Assembly (NCBI GenBank): GCA_950097015.1
Contig: CATNEN010000003.1
Coordinates: 13,187,001-13,251,000 of the forward strand
DNA from: Macrostomum hystrix
Lineage: Eukaryota; Platyhelminthes; Macrostomidae
Direction: 5' to 3'
DNA: 64,000 nucleotides
Shown: positions 27,901 to 39,990 of the stretch, one piece after another
Numbering within the stretch: the stretch's first letter is position 1
Layout: the number at the start of each line of letters is the position of its first letter
The notes under the pieces: generated by a model
Seen by the model: only the letters and a program-made list of their open reading frames with translations
Told to the model about the DNA's origin: nothing
The model's database searches: none
Translations under genes and position numbers: made by a program

Positions 27901-29663
27901 ATGACTCCTTAAGCCTCAGTGAAGCTAGGAGCGGAGGACACCTGAATTCTCAGGGGAGCTAGGAGCGGACGATTCCTGAAGCATCAGGGGAGCTAGGAGC
28001 GGATGACTCCTGAAGCATCAGGGGAGCTAGGAGCGGATGACACCTGAAGCCTCAGGGGAGCTAGGAGCGGAGGACACCTGAATTCTCAGGGGAGCTAGGA
28101 GCGGATGACTCCTGAAGCCTCAGGGGGGATGACTCCTTAAGCCTCAGTGAAGCTAGGAGCGGAGGACACCTGAATTCTCAGGGGAGCTAGGTGCGGATGA
28201 CTCCTGAAGCCTCAGGGGGGATGACTCCTTAAGCCTCAGTGAAGCTAGGAGCGGAGGACACCTGAATTCTCAGGGGAGCTAGGAGCGGACGATTCCTGAA
28301 GCATCAGGGGAGCTAGGAGCGGATGACTCCTGAAGCATCAGGGGAGCTAGGAGCGGATGACTCCTGAAGTCTCAGCGGAGCTACGGGCGGATGACTCATG
28401 AAGCCTCAGTGAAGCTACGCAGCATAAACAGACTTTCTGCTTATGCATGAACATACTCTGCAGCATTTACTCACCCGATCGGCTGTGAATCGACCCGGAC
28501 TCGAGCCGGTCCGTCTTTGGCACAGATTGACATACCCAGCCAGCGGTCGATCAGTTCGGCCGTCCAACTGACAATGCGCCGCATAGCCCAATGTCTGGCT
28601 ATCCGGCCCGCCGCAGCGCACAGTGTCATAGGCGGACACGTACAGGGCGTAGTTGAAGGGCAATTGAATACCGGCGCCGCGGCTGCCGCTGTGCCGCAGT
28701 CCGGAGCCTTCAGCTTCGGGCGCCAGCTCGCGGCACAGGTCCAGATGGCTGGATGGAATTTCAGTGTGGCCGCAGTAGGCAGCTATCGAGCAACCTTCAG
28801 CGCAATAGTGCAGGTAGGCGCCTGTGACCGGACTGCGGACAACCCTGACGCGATCGGTTCTGCAGGGTCGGGGCAGCCAGAAGGTGGCGGTAGCTGGCAG
28901 CTGCTGTCGAACCTGTGCCGGTGTGACAGCATTTTTAAGGGATACTTTTGACTCTCTTGACAAACATGGCAAAATATACACGGGTTCCACCTGTTTTTGT
29001 TCATATTGTGTTCCAGATGAAGGCGTTCAGAAGTAGGGATCTAAATAAGACAAGGAAGGGATTATAGGTTTGGGATTCGAATTCGAGATAAAGGGACTGA
29101 TACAAGAAATTGAATTTGAGATGAAGGGATTAGGATATGTGATTTGAATTTGAAATGAATGGGATATGAGATTGGACTCATATCTGAGTTTTGAAATTAA
29201 TAGTAAAGAATAAAGGATCATGGTTGGGAACCTTTGTATTGATAACTATAGCTCTTTTTTGCTGAAAATTTGATACGGAACAGAAATCCACGAGTGCACT
29301 CGGTAAAAGAGCGAGGTAACTAACCGATAGTACAGACTGCCAATAGTTCACAGCATCGTTAATGAGTCCGCGAATCGCCTTGGAATCTGTATCATTCGCT
29401 GCAGCCAGTGTTGGCTCATAGTACACCTGTATCCGCAGCGGCTCAGTCATTGTGGGCGATACGACAGCCTGTCGTCGTACCCGCCGAGGGGACGAGAACG
29501 CGCCGGTTCTGAAGCCGTCAGAGACACCAAAGCCGCCGCCGCCGCCGCTGGAGTGTGACAGTCTCGGTGGTCGGTGCGAGCACTCGCTGGCACTGGCGAT
29601 TGATCTCGCCGCCAGTAGCGATTGCGCAACTAGCACTGATAAGACCAGCGCCGCGGGGCCCAT
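24962..29663 (-). CDS. LMLN: Leishmanolysin-like (invadolysin, M8) zinc metallopeptidase (5 exons, 743 aa)
   Basis: Exons in transcript order: 29663-29325, 28912-28475, 27644-27450, 27366-27104, 25958-24962. Introns 1-3 are phase 0, the last is phase 2, and the frame stays open. Residues 1-26 look like a signal peptide. A short pro-region ends in a furin-like RRVRR site. The catalytic domain has HELLH (268-272) with Glu269 as the expected catalytic base, the third zinc His at 378 in LTHWEKR, and a likely Met-turn at Met389, so the enzyme looks active. The motifs AGYVNLC, VVTPRLV, LENQG and EDTGWY are typical of M8 invadolysins. The Cys-rich C-terminal part ends in a hydrophobic run (VVVPMLLNAVLLLHYLY), possibly a membrane or GPI-anchor signal. 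Family role: cell-surface or intracellular protease linked to migration and mitosis in flies. Tandem arrays sit in introns 2 and 4. The pro-region is shorter than in many M8 enzymes and I see no clear cysteine-switch motif. Confidence 0.9.
26045..27062 (+). repeat. Tandem array, 23 bp unit, in metallopeptidase intron 4
   Basis: Unit aatgaccgatttacaagctagcc (23 bp) with variants cttgtc, cttgcc and caattt. About 43 copies, the first ~8 more degenerate (ttgaagcttgtctatgaccg). Confidence 0.95.
27650..28420 (+). repeat. Tandem array, ~34 bp unit, in metallopeptidase intron 2
   Basis: Unit tcaggggagctaggagcgga followed by tgacacctgaagcc. Some units are shortened (gcctcaggggggatgactcc), and a multi-unit variant block recurs near 27880, 28110 and 28205. 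Confidence 0.95.
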
Positions 29664-30010
29664 GCCGGCTTAACTGAAGTTCTCTTTGATGTTTGCCGAT
29701 CGACCGACCCTCACTGGAAACTTTTATTGCGATTTCGACCAATATATTTCAACATAAAATATCTATAATATTCACTCATCCGACTGTGATTAGTAACGTA
29801 ATTAGCGTCAAATCGTAAAAAATAAACAACCAGCATTCGTATCTCAATCAATGAGGGCTTGATAAAAAACAATACTAATTAGTGTCACCTGCTGTGCTAA
29901 TTACTACACGCTAAGACAACATAATTACATCTCGATTCCTATTTCAGCTGCTTCTTATTGTATGTGCCAAGAGAAAGAAAACTTTGCCCCGCTTGGTACT
30001 AACCCTTCCG
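29664..30010. other. Upstream region of the metallopeptidase gene
   Basis: The gene's promoter should lie here but I see no clear TATA box or initiator. AT-rich, with no supported ORF. Confidence 0.4.
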
Positions 30011-30014
30011 CAGG

Positions 30015-30182
30015 TTCCTTCTCAGTTCACCCAGCTGTGGTAATTGAGGGTGGGTGTGGCGTCCCCCCAGTCCATGGACTGAAAAGACGTACGCAGCTTT
30101 CAGATGGGCCACACTGAGGTGCAGTGCGGCTCTGCACATCTGGACCAATAGGGGCAGGTGTAATTAATTATTATTATTTGTT
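30015..30182 (+). mobile_element. S-B SINE fragment
   Basis: It matches ttctcagttcacccagctgt, attgagggtgggtgtggcgt and ccccccagtccatggactg, and ends in an ATT-rich tail (attaattattattatt). The tRNA-like head is missing. A weaker S-B-like relic follows at ~30240-30330. Confidence 0.75.
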
Positions 30183-30786
30183 TTTATTATTACTAGTTTG
30201 GCCACATGTACAGCCAGTGAGTGGCTATTGCGTATCGCTTCTACAAGCTCTGTACAGCTGTTCAGTCCATAGACAGGGGAGGAGGCCAAATTCATTGCTT
30301 GCCAGCTGATCCTGGCAGCCATTATACAGCTCGATTAACAGTAGCAATGGTAAGTTATTTCTAACGAACAAAAACGGTTTCCCTTGGACTGAGATTCGAG
30401 CTCCCGACCTCTCGTTAATAAAAGTCAAAAGTTCTAACGACAGAAAAATAAGCTATTACCTGCGGATTTAAAATAATAAAACTGTGGAGGTTTTGCATCT
30501 GCAATCCTGTTTGATGCTTGTAAGTAGGGATTGCACTTTCCAGACTATCCATAATCTCGCGGATTCAGAATTTCAATGTCTACAAGTTTGACTATTATAT
30601 TAATATTAATGCTTATAATTTACGAAAGGATTTATTCAATAGGAAAAAACAATTGTCGTCAAATATGTTTGCTTTATTAGTTTCTACAACGAATTCATTG
30701 GTGTGATTTATTTCCATTATTTGTAAAGAAAGTCGGGAAAGTTTCCACGTTTTTGGACAGAATCCCGGGATCCTCAATACCGGTTA

Positions 30787-30885
30787 GAACAGTAGAAGTT
30801 TTTTCCAGTTAGAACAGTTAGAACAGTTAGAACAGTTAGAACAGTTAGAACAGTTAGAACGGTTAGAACAGTTAGAAGTTTTTTC
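30787..30885 (+). repeat. Short array, 9 bp unit
   Basis: Around nine copies of gttagaaca, bounded on both sides by agaagttttttccag. From here to 31432 there is no supported gene. Confidence 0.85.
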
Positions 30886-31432
30886 CAGGGAAGTTTCATT
30901 GAATAACAGGAATCCATAATTCCAAGAATTCGGAATTGCGATGCCAAATGAGAAGTCTATTACTCACTATCAGTACAGAGAGTAAAAAAGAACAAAAATT
31001 GTAAGTATGAAATGGAAAAAAAGCAAAAACCAATTGAGAACATTGATCAACAAGCAATAAAAAGCATTGTTTTCTATATCCTACTAACAACTCGAATCCA
31101 CACAGACATATTGGCACGTAAGAAACTGCAGACTGACCAAAGAAGTCATTTTTCTAAGAAAGGCTTGTTCAGTAACAAAATTTTGACATACTATTATTTT
31201 CACGCACTACTTTAAGTAGTTCTATAGAAATATTGCCTATTTTAAATGTATCAGCAAAGCCTACGAAGATTGCACATAAAAAAACTAGCACAAACATTTG
31301 GTAGAAGAAAGTAAGAGTTCCGTTATCAGTTTTCAGTTTTATAATTTAAAAGACACTAGAGACAATAAAACTAAGGAAAATAAGGAAACTGGTTTATAGG
31401 CCACTAGACTGACTAACTGCAGCACAACAGGC

Positions 31433-33120
31433 CTACAGCTCCGTCTTAGCTTCAGTCTCGGCAACATTTTCAGTTTCCTCAGCTTTTGATTCCTCAATTG
31501 GTGGAGGCGGCACTGGGGCTGCAGCAACAGGCGGATCTTCAAACTTCAAAGCCAGAAGAGACGTGGAGCACACATTGGCGGTGTCTAAGCAGAACTTGCC
31601 TTCGAGTTGTTCAACAGTCAGCGGCTGGGGCTGTGTCTGACGCAGCAGAGCTTTCAGCTCATCCTCGTGATCGTCAAGCAAAGATTCGCAACGCATTCTA
31701 AGCCAGTTATCAACGGAGGAGCCAGATGTCAGGTGACTGGTGTCAGCCGACTGACCGTCCTTTCTAGTCAGGGATACAAAAGTTCGACTGTCCGGCTGGC
31801 TAGGATGAGGCGCGTGACCCCAGCCAGACTGGAGCTGTTCGCAGGCGGACTCCAGAGCGTTTGTCAGGTGAGTGTCAGATCTGACATTGTTCGAGGGTGA
31901 TTTGTAGTTTAATTGTCATTGTTAAAGGACGCTAAAATGGGTGCCAGAGACACTAAATACAGTAGGTACAAGTAATAAGAATCTCGGACTCACGACTTGA
32001 AGGTCAAGGGTTCGACTCCCAACTGCACAAAAAATTGTGTCTTTTAAAAAGACACGTAACTTAACATTGCTTCGGTTCACCCAGCTGTTAAATAAGTGCC
32101 AGCATTAGCTGGGGTAATTGAGGGTAGGTTTAGCGCCCTTCCCAGTCAATGGACAGCCGTACGCAGCCTTCCGATGCGCCACGCATTAGCTGCGGCCACA
32201 GAATATTACAAAGAATGCTCAATTACGAAAAAACTATCTGGGCGAATTAAAATGCCATGAGCCTACTCTTGGGGAGAAGATTGTAAGTAGTACTAACCAT
32301 AGGTAACCTAAAGTCAACGAAGACCCGTGCAATAAAAGTATATTTAACTTGTATTACTGGTAACTGCTATCCAACGGCTGTGTGCAGTTATCAGTCTTTG
32401 GACTGGGGAGGCGCGTCACCCAAGGCACCTTCGAGCACCCAGTCCGAAAGCTGTTACAACCAAGGCTCCAATATTATCAAGATTGGGTCGATAATACAGC
32501 CTCATACAAACACAGTCATTTTAGAAAACAATAAAATGCCTAAGCTAATAATAATTGCAGGAGGGCTGCGGGCAGTGGCACATCATTTAGTGACACTAGA
32601 CCCGCGGCCAGCGAGGAGGCAATTCTGCCCATTTCGCTGACTCCTGAGCACACACGCACACAGATACTGTACGCAGGCACACGCTCACACAGGTGTGTAC
32701 ATCTGCCCTGACTTTCTCATCGTCTTTGGGGCACTGACAAAGTTGCATAAATTGCACGACAAGCCCCCAAGCCTTCTCTCCGCGGCTGCGCCCCAAATAA
32801 ATGTGGCCTCGCCGTTGAATCGAACTTAGGGACCCTGGTGCGAGAGGCAAACGCGATAACTGCTCTGCTACCAACCCCCCAATTGCTGACAGAGTAAAAA
32901 CGGCACCATACCTAGCATAGGGCACCTTGGCAACGCGTTGGTTGCCCTGCGAGTCGACTCTGAAGCTGCCAGTCTCAACAGTGCGGCCCTGAGCAGCTTC
33001 ATTTTCAACATTTTCATGAAGGTGGCGGACAACAATGCGGCATGCTGAGCAGACTAGATCTTTATCATTAGTAGCTGATGCAGCCAGATCAATGAGCACA
33101 ACCAGCAACATTAGCTTCAT
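31433..33120 (-). CDS. Canopy-family saposin-like ER protein, CNPY1/2 type (2 exons, 218 aa)
   Basis: Exon 1 is 33120-32912, exon 2 is 31880-31433, and the phase-2 GT-AG intron joins AG with A to give Arg. The start at 33120 gives a compact signal peptide (MKLMLLVVLIDLAAS); an in-frame ATG at 33165 would add 15 residues. The mature part opens with a CSAC pair, then the family signature GNQRVAKVPYAR, DTHLTNALE and CESLLDDHEDEL. Six cysteines fit the three-disulphide saposin fold. The C-terminus is a Pro/Glu-rich linker ending KTEL, a plausible variant of the KDEL/HDEL retrieval signal. Family role: ER co-chaperone and modulator of growth-factor signalling, with CNPY2 also linked to the unfolded protein response. 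The intron holds one S-B and one S-A SINE. Confidence 0.85.
31970..32210 (+). mobile_element. S-B SINE in the canopy intron
   Basis: The B-box-like gggttcgactccc of the tRNA-derived head is present, preceded by ggactcacgacttgaaggtc, then attgcttcggttcacccagc and the S-B body. It lacks the most 5' part of the head. Confidence 0.8.
32540..32885 (-). mobile_element. S-A SINE in the canopy intron
   Basis: One of the most complete copies. Read on the minus strand, the head gtagcagagcagttatcgcg and aagttcgattc give A- and B-box-like motifs, followed by the S-A body and an ATT-rich tail. Confidence 0.9.
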
Positions 33121-33169
33121 GATCAGATTAGATATTTTACAGTACTTTGATAGCATTTTGAGCATAGCC

Positions 33170-35450
33170 AGCTCTTACTACTAGGAAGTGAGAAAATTCT
33201 GAAAGAAGTCCAAAAATGGCACAATAATATAGTAAAGTATAGTATAGAAATAAAAAACTACAGAAAATATTATAATTTTAAAGAGTCAAATATAAAAAGC
33301 TGTTATTGTACGATTTTAACTTTTTTGTCTTGTAATAACTTCTAGCAGGGTTTTACACAGTGTAGCAGTGTGTAGCTTTTAACAATGACTGAATGTAGAT
33401 AATTTATTTTACTAATATAAAGTTGTCTAGATAACTGTGTTGCTGTAGAATATAAATTTTAAATAAAACAACTTAATAAGATAATCTTTTCTTTTTTGGT
33501 TAAATCAGGAATAACAACTCTATAGATTAGAATTTTAATATAACACCGTGTTTTGATTTGTGCTAGCTATAAATATAGCTACTTTAAAATAAGTGTTGCC
33601 AAGCTACAGTTTTTTACAACATTTTAATAATTGAATTAAAAACAATGTAGCTTATGTTGATTTAATGATCTAATATGTTGATAATTCAAATATAATTAAA
33701 CAAAGAAGTTAAGTCCAGCCAAAGTATATTAGACCAAGTATATGGCCTTTAATTTTTTCTTCATTTTTAAGCCAATAAAAAACTACTTAACTAAGGAATG
33801 ATCGTCTTTAAATTGGTACCTTAAAATATATTATACACACATTAGTAATAATTCTACCTAGTTATAAAGCTTAAAATAGTATATAAGATTGGTCAAATTG
33901 TTTACAGTTATGATTTTGTCTTCTTTTTAAAATAAATATATAAATGTAAGCAGATAGCAACATACTGAACAAAAGCCTATAATATACATGATACGAATTT
34001 ACTATAAAATTACACTTTTACACCTGTTATCCTTACTTTGCTTTGCTTTATAAAAAATCCATTATAAAGTAAAAATTCACACCAGTGAGGCTAAACACAT
34101 AATTAGGGTAGACTATTTCTAAGTAACACATGCTTTTTTGATTAGGAAATTTGCATTTTTATATTTACCAACTTAATTATAATTTTTTGCTTTTTTCTAC
34201 AAAAGCAACTCTAGCAAGAGGTTGTATTGCACATGGATGAACTATTGTTAATTAAGTAGGTTAGTAAACAGCCCTTTAAAATAATATATTCTACTTTATG
34301 CGTTTTCTATGCCTTAAGAACTATTTCCAACTATAATAAAATTATAGCTGGGCGGACTATTATAATATTATAGTTATTAATACAAGAACCACAGAATTAA
34401 AAAGTGACGAACACTTAAGTTTCTACGAAATTTAGTGTTTCAACTTGGAAACTCAAAAAGACGCCTCACGCTTGATTACCGTCTGAGTAATGTAAAACAA
34501 AGTAATTACATAAATTTGAGCGTCATAGACTTTTGATTATGACGCAAGTACTGAATTCAGTTTTATGCATTTTTATTCCAGTATTACTGGTTTTATGAGT
34601 CTAAACTAGAAGATTGGGGAATCGGACCTACTTGGTCAAATTTTCCACAAGGTCACGAAGTCAAGTCTTGAATTTATCTACATCGCATTCCGTGTAAATT
34701 TCCTTATTACTATTTTTTACTTTTTGACAGATGCTTTTTATTTTGCTGATGCCGACAACAATTAGGGACGTCGATATTTGCTGACTGCCCTAGTTCGCAG
34801 GAGAAGAGCAGAAAATATCAGTTTCTAACTTCAATATGTCAATGTCGAATCGTCGCATCGTCTCATTGTGGCTAGCATGGAGGCGTCAGCGCTGACAATG
34901 TGTGGAACGTCACTGACTATGAGCAGTCGAAGCAAAGTAGTCGATTTTTTTATTAAAAGCAAATCCAGCTTCCATTGACACATTGACAAATTTGAAATCA
35001 CTTTACAAGACTTAAAAACCAAAAATCAGATATTGACCAAATTTCAAAAATGCAACTGACCCAATAAAAATACGAGTCAGCGGTCATTGGGGCACAAGTT
35101 ACACGCGCCAATCGATTTTAATGCATTTTTCAGTTAAGTGCTAAATAATCAAAGCATCAAGGCATACTAAACGTATAGTAGTTGACACCACCAGATGGTA
35201 ATTATTAGGACTATGTTACGAAGGCTTCAGTTTGATGCTGCCAATAGATTCCGTGGTAGTATTCGGCGTTCTGAAATGAGAAAAATATAATTTTATTATA
35301 CTGTCCATCTCACAAAAACTTTTCTAGAGGATCTATAAGAATTGCTATAACACCTGAACGCTAAAGTGGAATCGGCAATCAACTTAAACATTTATGAGCA
35401 ATTTACAATCTACCTGAAGAAACTAGGATAAATTTAAAATATGATATTTT
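33170..35450. other. AT-rich intergenic DNA between canopy and NOL6
   Basis: Very A/T-rich with no ORF that I can support and no tandem array. Confidence 0.5.
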
Positions 35451-35454
35451 TATT

Positions 35455-35760
35455 ACCCTGCCTCAATTGGGCCAGCTGCCAGTGCAGCCGACAGCTCAGC
35501 CGAAGCTATTGCTCGGCGCATTTTAAGGCTGAGTACGACTGTTCAGTCCATGGACTGGGGGGATGCCACACCACCCTTGATTACACCAGCTAATGCTGGT
35601 ACCCGATTAATTGCTGGTTGAACTGAAGCAGTGCAGAGTTAGTGTCCTGCTAATGGAAACAAGTTGTTCCAGTGGAATCGGGAATCGAACCCACGACCCA
35701 CACGTCATGAGTCCAACCCTGAAACCACTAGGCTACAACCCTTTTGGCTAAAATCTAAGT
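35455..35760 (-). mobile_element. S-B SINE, near complete
   Basis: On the minus strand it starts ggttgtagcctagtggtttc (A-box region), then the B-box gggttcgattccc, and runs through the S-B body to a tail near 35455. The head resembles a tRNA gene but continues into the SINE body. Confidence 0.85.
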
Positions 35761-35921
35761 AAAAAATACGCGTAAATAAGAATTTACCTGAAGAATTAAT
35801 AATTAGTTCTATAGAAAATTTAATTGAAAATGCGCAAGAATTAGTTATCTACTACTTCAAGTACTACAGGATTCTGAACACAAGTAGCTAAAAGCAGAAA
35901 AGTGGCTCTCACCCGCTGCTC

Positions 35922-38900
35922 TCATTCCGATCGCGAACTGTCGGACTTGCGAAAGATTTCAACCCTATCCACTAGTCCGAGCCCGACGGTGTCAATCCAA
36001 CTTGCGGCCAGCTTGGTGACGTCATTCGCAGCGCAGTCAGGCCGCAGTAGGACGCCAATGACTCGGCCGCCGTAGCAGTCCGCTAAAAAGTGCGCCTGCC
36101 TGCCGTGAGCAGCCGTCAGCTTATGTAGAAGCTGCTCAACCCAATTAAATCCTGGACTTAAACGATTCGAATTGATAAGATCTTCGTCTTCAACGCTAAT
36201 ATCGTCTCCAGCTCGCAGTCGTTCGACGCTGAACTCGACAAACGGCGGCTGTTGCGTCAGATGCAGCAGGGCGTCAAATGTCTCCGGCGCCGGAGTAAAA
36301 GTGGCAGCTAGTGAAGCGGCAGAGATGGCAGTGCTACTCCCGCTAGTGAGGCGCAGGTCCAAGGCGTTTAAAGTTGATCTGGCGCACAAACGCAGCCGCG
36401 CTAGCAGCTGACTGTCTGGCTTGGCGCTAGTGAAGACAGAATCAGTTCTTTCCTGCGGACAGGCCAGAAACATTGCCGGCAGGTGACGTCGGCGCTTTTG
36501 AAAGTCGACCTCAATCTCTGCACGATCCTGTGCGCTGAGCGACTCGTTAAGGTTCACTATTAGTGGCTTCGCCTGCGAAAATAAAGAATAGTAATGAATA
36601 CTGAAGGTCACATAACAGTTGCCAGAATGACTATTTAGCAACTCCATATACAGCAAGACTATACAGCATGACTATACAGCATGACTATACAGCATGACTA
36701 TACAGTTGACTATACAGTTGACTATACAGCATGACTATACAGTTGACTATACAGTTGACTATACAGCATGACTATGCAGCATGACTATAAGTTGACTATA
36801 CAGCATGACTATACAGCATGACTATACAGTTGACTATACAGCATGACTATACAGTTGACTATACAGCATGACTATACAGAATGACTATACAGCATGACTA
36901 TACAGTTGACTATACAGCATGACTATACAGTTGACTATACAGCATGACTATACAGCATGACTATACAGCATGACTATACAGCATGACTATAAAGCATAAC
37001 TAAATAGCATGACCAGACCAGTGGCTAGCATGACCACATTGTATGACCAGACCAGACCGGTGGCTAGCATGAGTATATAAAGTATGACCAGACCAGCGGC
37101 TAGCATGACCACACAGCATGACCAGACCAGTGGCTAGCATGACCACACAGTATGACCAGACCAGAGGCTAGCATGACCAGACCAGTGGCTAATCATTCCG
37201 CTCACCTGGAAGTCGTGCTCAGCCAGTAGTTTGAGAACAAGCAGAAATCCGCGCATAGCCGAACAGTGCATTGAGTTCAGCGCAACCCAAGCACAAAGCA
37301 GCTCAGCTGCTAGAGGTTCCACGGCTGTGCCAAGCAGCATGTGACCAGCTAGCCAACGAAGGCACAGTCGGACAGTCTCACTGTGAGTCGGCCGTTGGCT
37401 AGTCAGGCCGCGAAGAGCTCCGGCCAGTGTGGGCTGAATCGTCAGGTCGCGCTCCAACTGGCGCGATTCAGCGCAGTCAGCCCTAACCAACTGCTGCCGC
37501 TGCTGCTGTTGCTGCCGCTGCGATCGCTGCTCTAAATCGGCTACGGGAGCGTCGGGTAGTCCAGCCTGTCTGGCTAGGACGGCCTCTTTAGGCAGGGCCA
37601 GCCGCAGGTAGAACCGATGCTGATAGCGCCAGGTAACCAACACGCCTGATCGGCAGGCTACTATGCTGCTTGCTTCGTTACGAGGCAGACAGGAGCGCAT
37701 TGTCTGGGTTAGCGGATATGGGAGTGACGTAGCAATATAATATAAAACGAATTATTCTCATAGCAATATAATAAACCAGGCACCATCTATGCTGTTAAAA
37801 TTTTGACACTAAAGTTGCCTGTATAAGTACATGAAACAAATTAAATGGTCATTGCTTCAATAACCCCCCTGAAGTCATGCTGAATGCCATTGCTGCCAGA
37901 ACAGGGATTACTGTGGACTCCAGAACACCCTAAGTCATCATGAGTGCCATTGCCGCCTGAAGTCATCCTGAATATTACTTATAGCAGCCACGAAAGCATT
38001 CTTACCTGAGCCAATTTCAGACAGAACAGAGTTTTCATAGCTCGAAACGGTGTTAGTAGGGCCGGCCACTTTCCGCTGGTCTCCAATTGCACGTGACATT
38101 CAAGCAGCAGCGGAAATAATTTTGTACCCGGCGGTGGCAGAAGGCAGGCGCCGCGAAATGCCGGCGATACAGCCAGCAGGCCGGTGATGCCGAGCGGCAT
38201 TGTCGAGTTGCAAATCGATGTCAGCCGGCTCGACAACTCGGCCAGGCTGGCGTTGAGGTTGGCGACGGCTGATGACCAAGTTGAATGATGCTGCCTAGAC
38301 GGCTGCAGTAGCGGCCTCAACTGACAGTGCAGCTGGCGATATTGGCCAATCCGACAGCCGAGCTGTTGGCGCAGCACCCAATCGATGACGCGCTGGGACA
38401 CGTGACTGCCCCGCCAGACTAGGGTCTCGCGAACTTCGCCGCCAGCGTGACGCAGCTCAGATTTTCCAGACCAGAATTGACGAAAGTCTGCGGACTGCAT
38501 GAATAATTCATAAGTCCCTGCTTATGTATAGCAAGTGCATCAACAGAATGAAAGCAGTTATGATCAGACCTCAGGTAAAAAAAGTACAAACCTCAGGTGA
38601 TCCATATTTGGGCCCTTTATCCACCGAGGCAAAGTATGTCAACGGATTAAGATTGATGCCTAGCACGATGCAGCGCTGCGAATAAAAAAACAATATCGTA
38701 TAGTTTTTTATTGAAAACGTTAAAATAAAATTAAAAAAAATGCGCTCACACTACTAGTGCCAGTAGCAGCGGCGGACTCAATGGTAGTGGCTCTAGTCAC
38801 TAAGGCCTTACTAAGGTGACTGATAAGCGCGTCAATTAGACTGGCGCGATCAGTTATGGAGAAGCCGCGCTTCCTCAATGAAACTGACAGCTGCTGCAGT

Positions 38901-39225
38901 GTGTGCTCGCCTTGGATACTGCAATTCAGGTCACGTGACCATCAGGTGGGAATAGACTTCGAGTCCTGATAGACACTATAAATTCTACTCAATAGATAGT
39001 AATTAATAATGAAACTTACATTAAAATATGGTCATGCTCAAGAAGAAAGCTTCTAGACATTAGACGCAAGCTTGGGTCCAAGTCAACCCTACTAGCATTC
39101 TTCTTAGAAGCAGAGTTAGCTTTTAGAATCTTGCCACACTTCTTAAAACCAGCTTTTGTTACCAAGTGTAACGCACCCTTTTTGCTATTCCCAACTTTGC
39201 TGATCTGCTTCTTGTCACTTTTCAT
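35922..39225 (-). CDS. NOL6: Nucleolar protein 6 / Nrap, C-terminal part (6 exons, 698 aa, N-terminal half missing)
   Basis: Exons: 39225-39020, 38918-38750, 38675-38592, 38494-38006, 37703-37206, 36572-35922. The frame is open across GT-AG junctions. Strong family matches are FRQFWSGKSELRHAGGEVRE (~156-175), LETSGKWPALLTPFRAMKTL (~295-315), GFLLVLKLLAEHDFQ followed by AKPLIVNLN (~470-490), and the C-terminal HFLADCYGGRVIGVL. NOL6 belongs to the small-subunit processome (UTP22-Rrp7 module) and acts in nucleolar pre-rRNA processing. The usual length is ~1100 residues; the first ~450 (nucleotidyltransferase-like domains) are absent. The first exon is Lys-rich and has no visible counterpart in the family. 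It could be a true new N-terminus, or an internal exon of a larger gene. A Gln-rich insertion (~550 bases into exon 5) is local. A 13 bp array fills the last intron. Confidence 0.8.
36655..36995 (+). repeat. Array, 12-13 bp unit, in the last NOL6 intron
   Basis: Units catgactatacag and ttgactatacag alternate irregularly, ~26 copies. Confidence 0.95.
36996..37195 (+). repeat. Degenerate array of tagcatgaccagaccagtggc type
   Basis: A looser repeat with unit ~20-40 bp directly follows the 13 bp array, still inside the NOL6 intron. It shares the word catgac with its neighbour and may derive from it. Confidence 0.8.
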
Positions 39226-39590
39226 TATTTTGCCTGGAAGGTTCAGTGAACTGTTTTAGAATGTGATCCAAAATTATAACATATCTAGACATATTATATA
39301 GAATTGTTTTCATTTTGTTTAGAGGTGTATATTTTAGTTTTGCGTGTATTTAAGTGGACAAGAATATCTAATATTTTAATTTATGCCTAAATGACACTGA
39401 ATCCATGCTAACTGTAATAGCTGTTGGGTAAAGATATAAAATTTCATAATAATTACAGGGTATGTGATCTAATGCAGCCTAAAACAAGAGTATACAAGAT
39501 TGCTAATGTCATATTTACATACATAGGATAGTCTATATAAATGATTGATGCCAGGAATTACCAGGGATAAAATACTCATCGATTTTAAGG
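39226..39590. other. Upstream flank of the NOL6 model
   Basis: An acceptor-like ccttccag lies just before the chosen ATG, so further upstream exons are possible, but no ORF here resembles the missing NOL6 N-terminus. Confidence 0.4.
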
Positions 39591-39990
39591 CAGGGCTCAG
39601 CAACCAGATATACATTGAGGGCCAAAGAGAGAATTGAAAATATAAAAGCTGGCAACATTGACTATGGAATAAGACATGAAAGAGATTGGACATGTGGGAG
39701 ATCAGAAACAAGTTAGGTGAGACAGGAAAATAAGATAAAGAGGTGAGACAGGATTGAAAAAGACAAAAAATATGAGACAGGAGGAAGGAGAGGTAGGACA
39801 GAGACTAGGAGAAAGATGGGTTAGATAAGACATGGAAATGAAATCACAGTAATGTGAGAAGAAATGAGGGAAAGGATGAGACAAGAAACAGATCTAGAAT
39901 TAAATGCAAGCAGTCAAGCTAAGAGAGATAAGACCATAATTAGACAGTGAGACATAAGATAAGACATTGAGACAATAAATGTGAGTGTTT
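39591..39990 (+). mobile_element. Decayed hAT-like MITE (family 2) with purine-rich array
   Basis: It opens cagggctcagcaacc and soon has gagggccaaag, resembling the left end of the element at 56246. A degenerate gagacagg / agacatg purine-rich array follows, like the array inside that element. The right end is not recognisable. Confidence 0.45.

Noticed and set aside
28517..28951. 144-residue + strand ORF
   Set aside because: Antisense shadow of metallopeptidase exon 2.
35690..35760. A tRNA gene (A and B boxes present)
   Set aside because: The match continues into the S-B SINE body shared by other copies, and no full cloverleaf or acceptor stem is evident. The same holds at 42780-42876.
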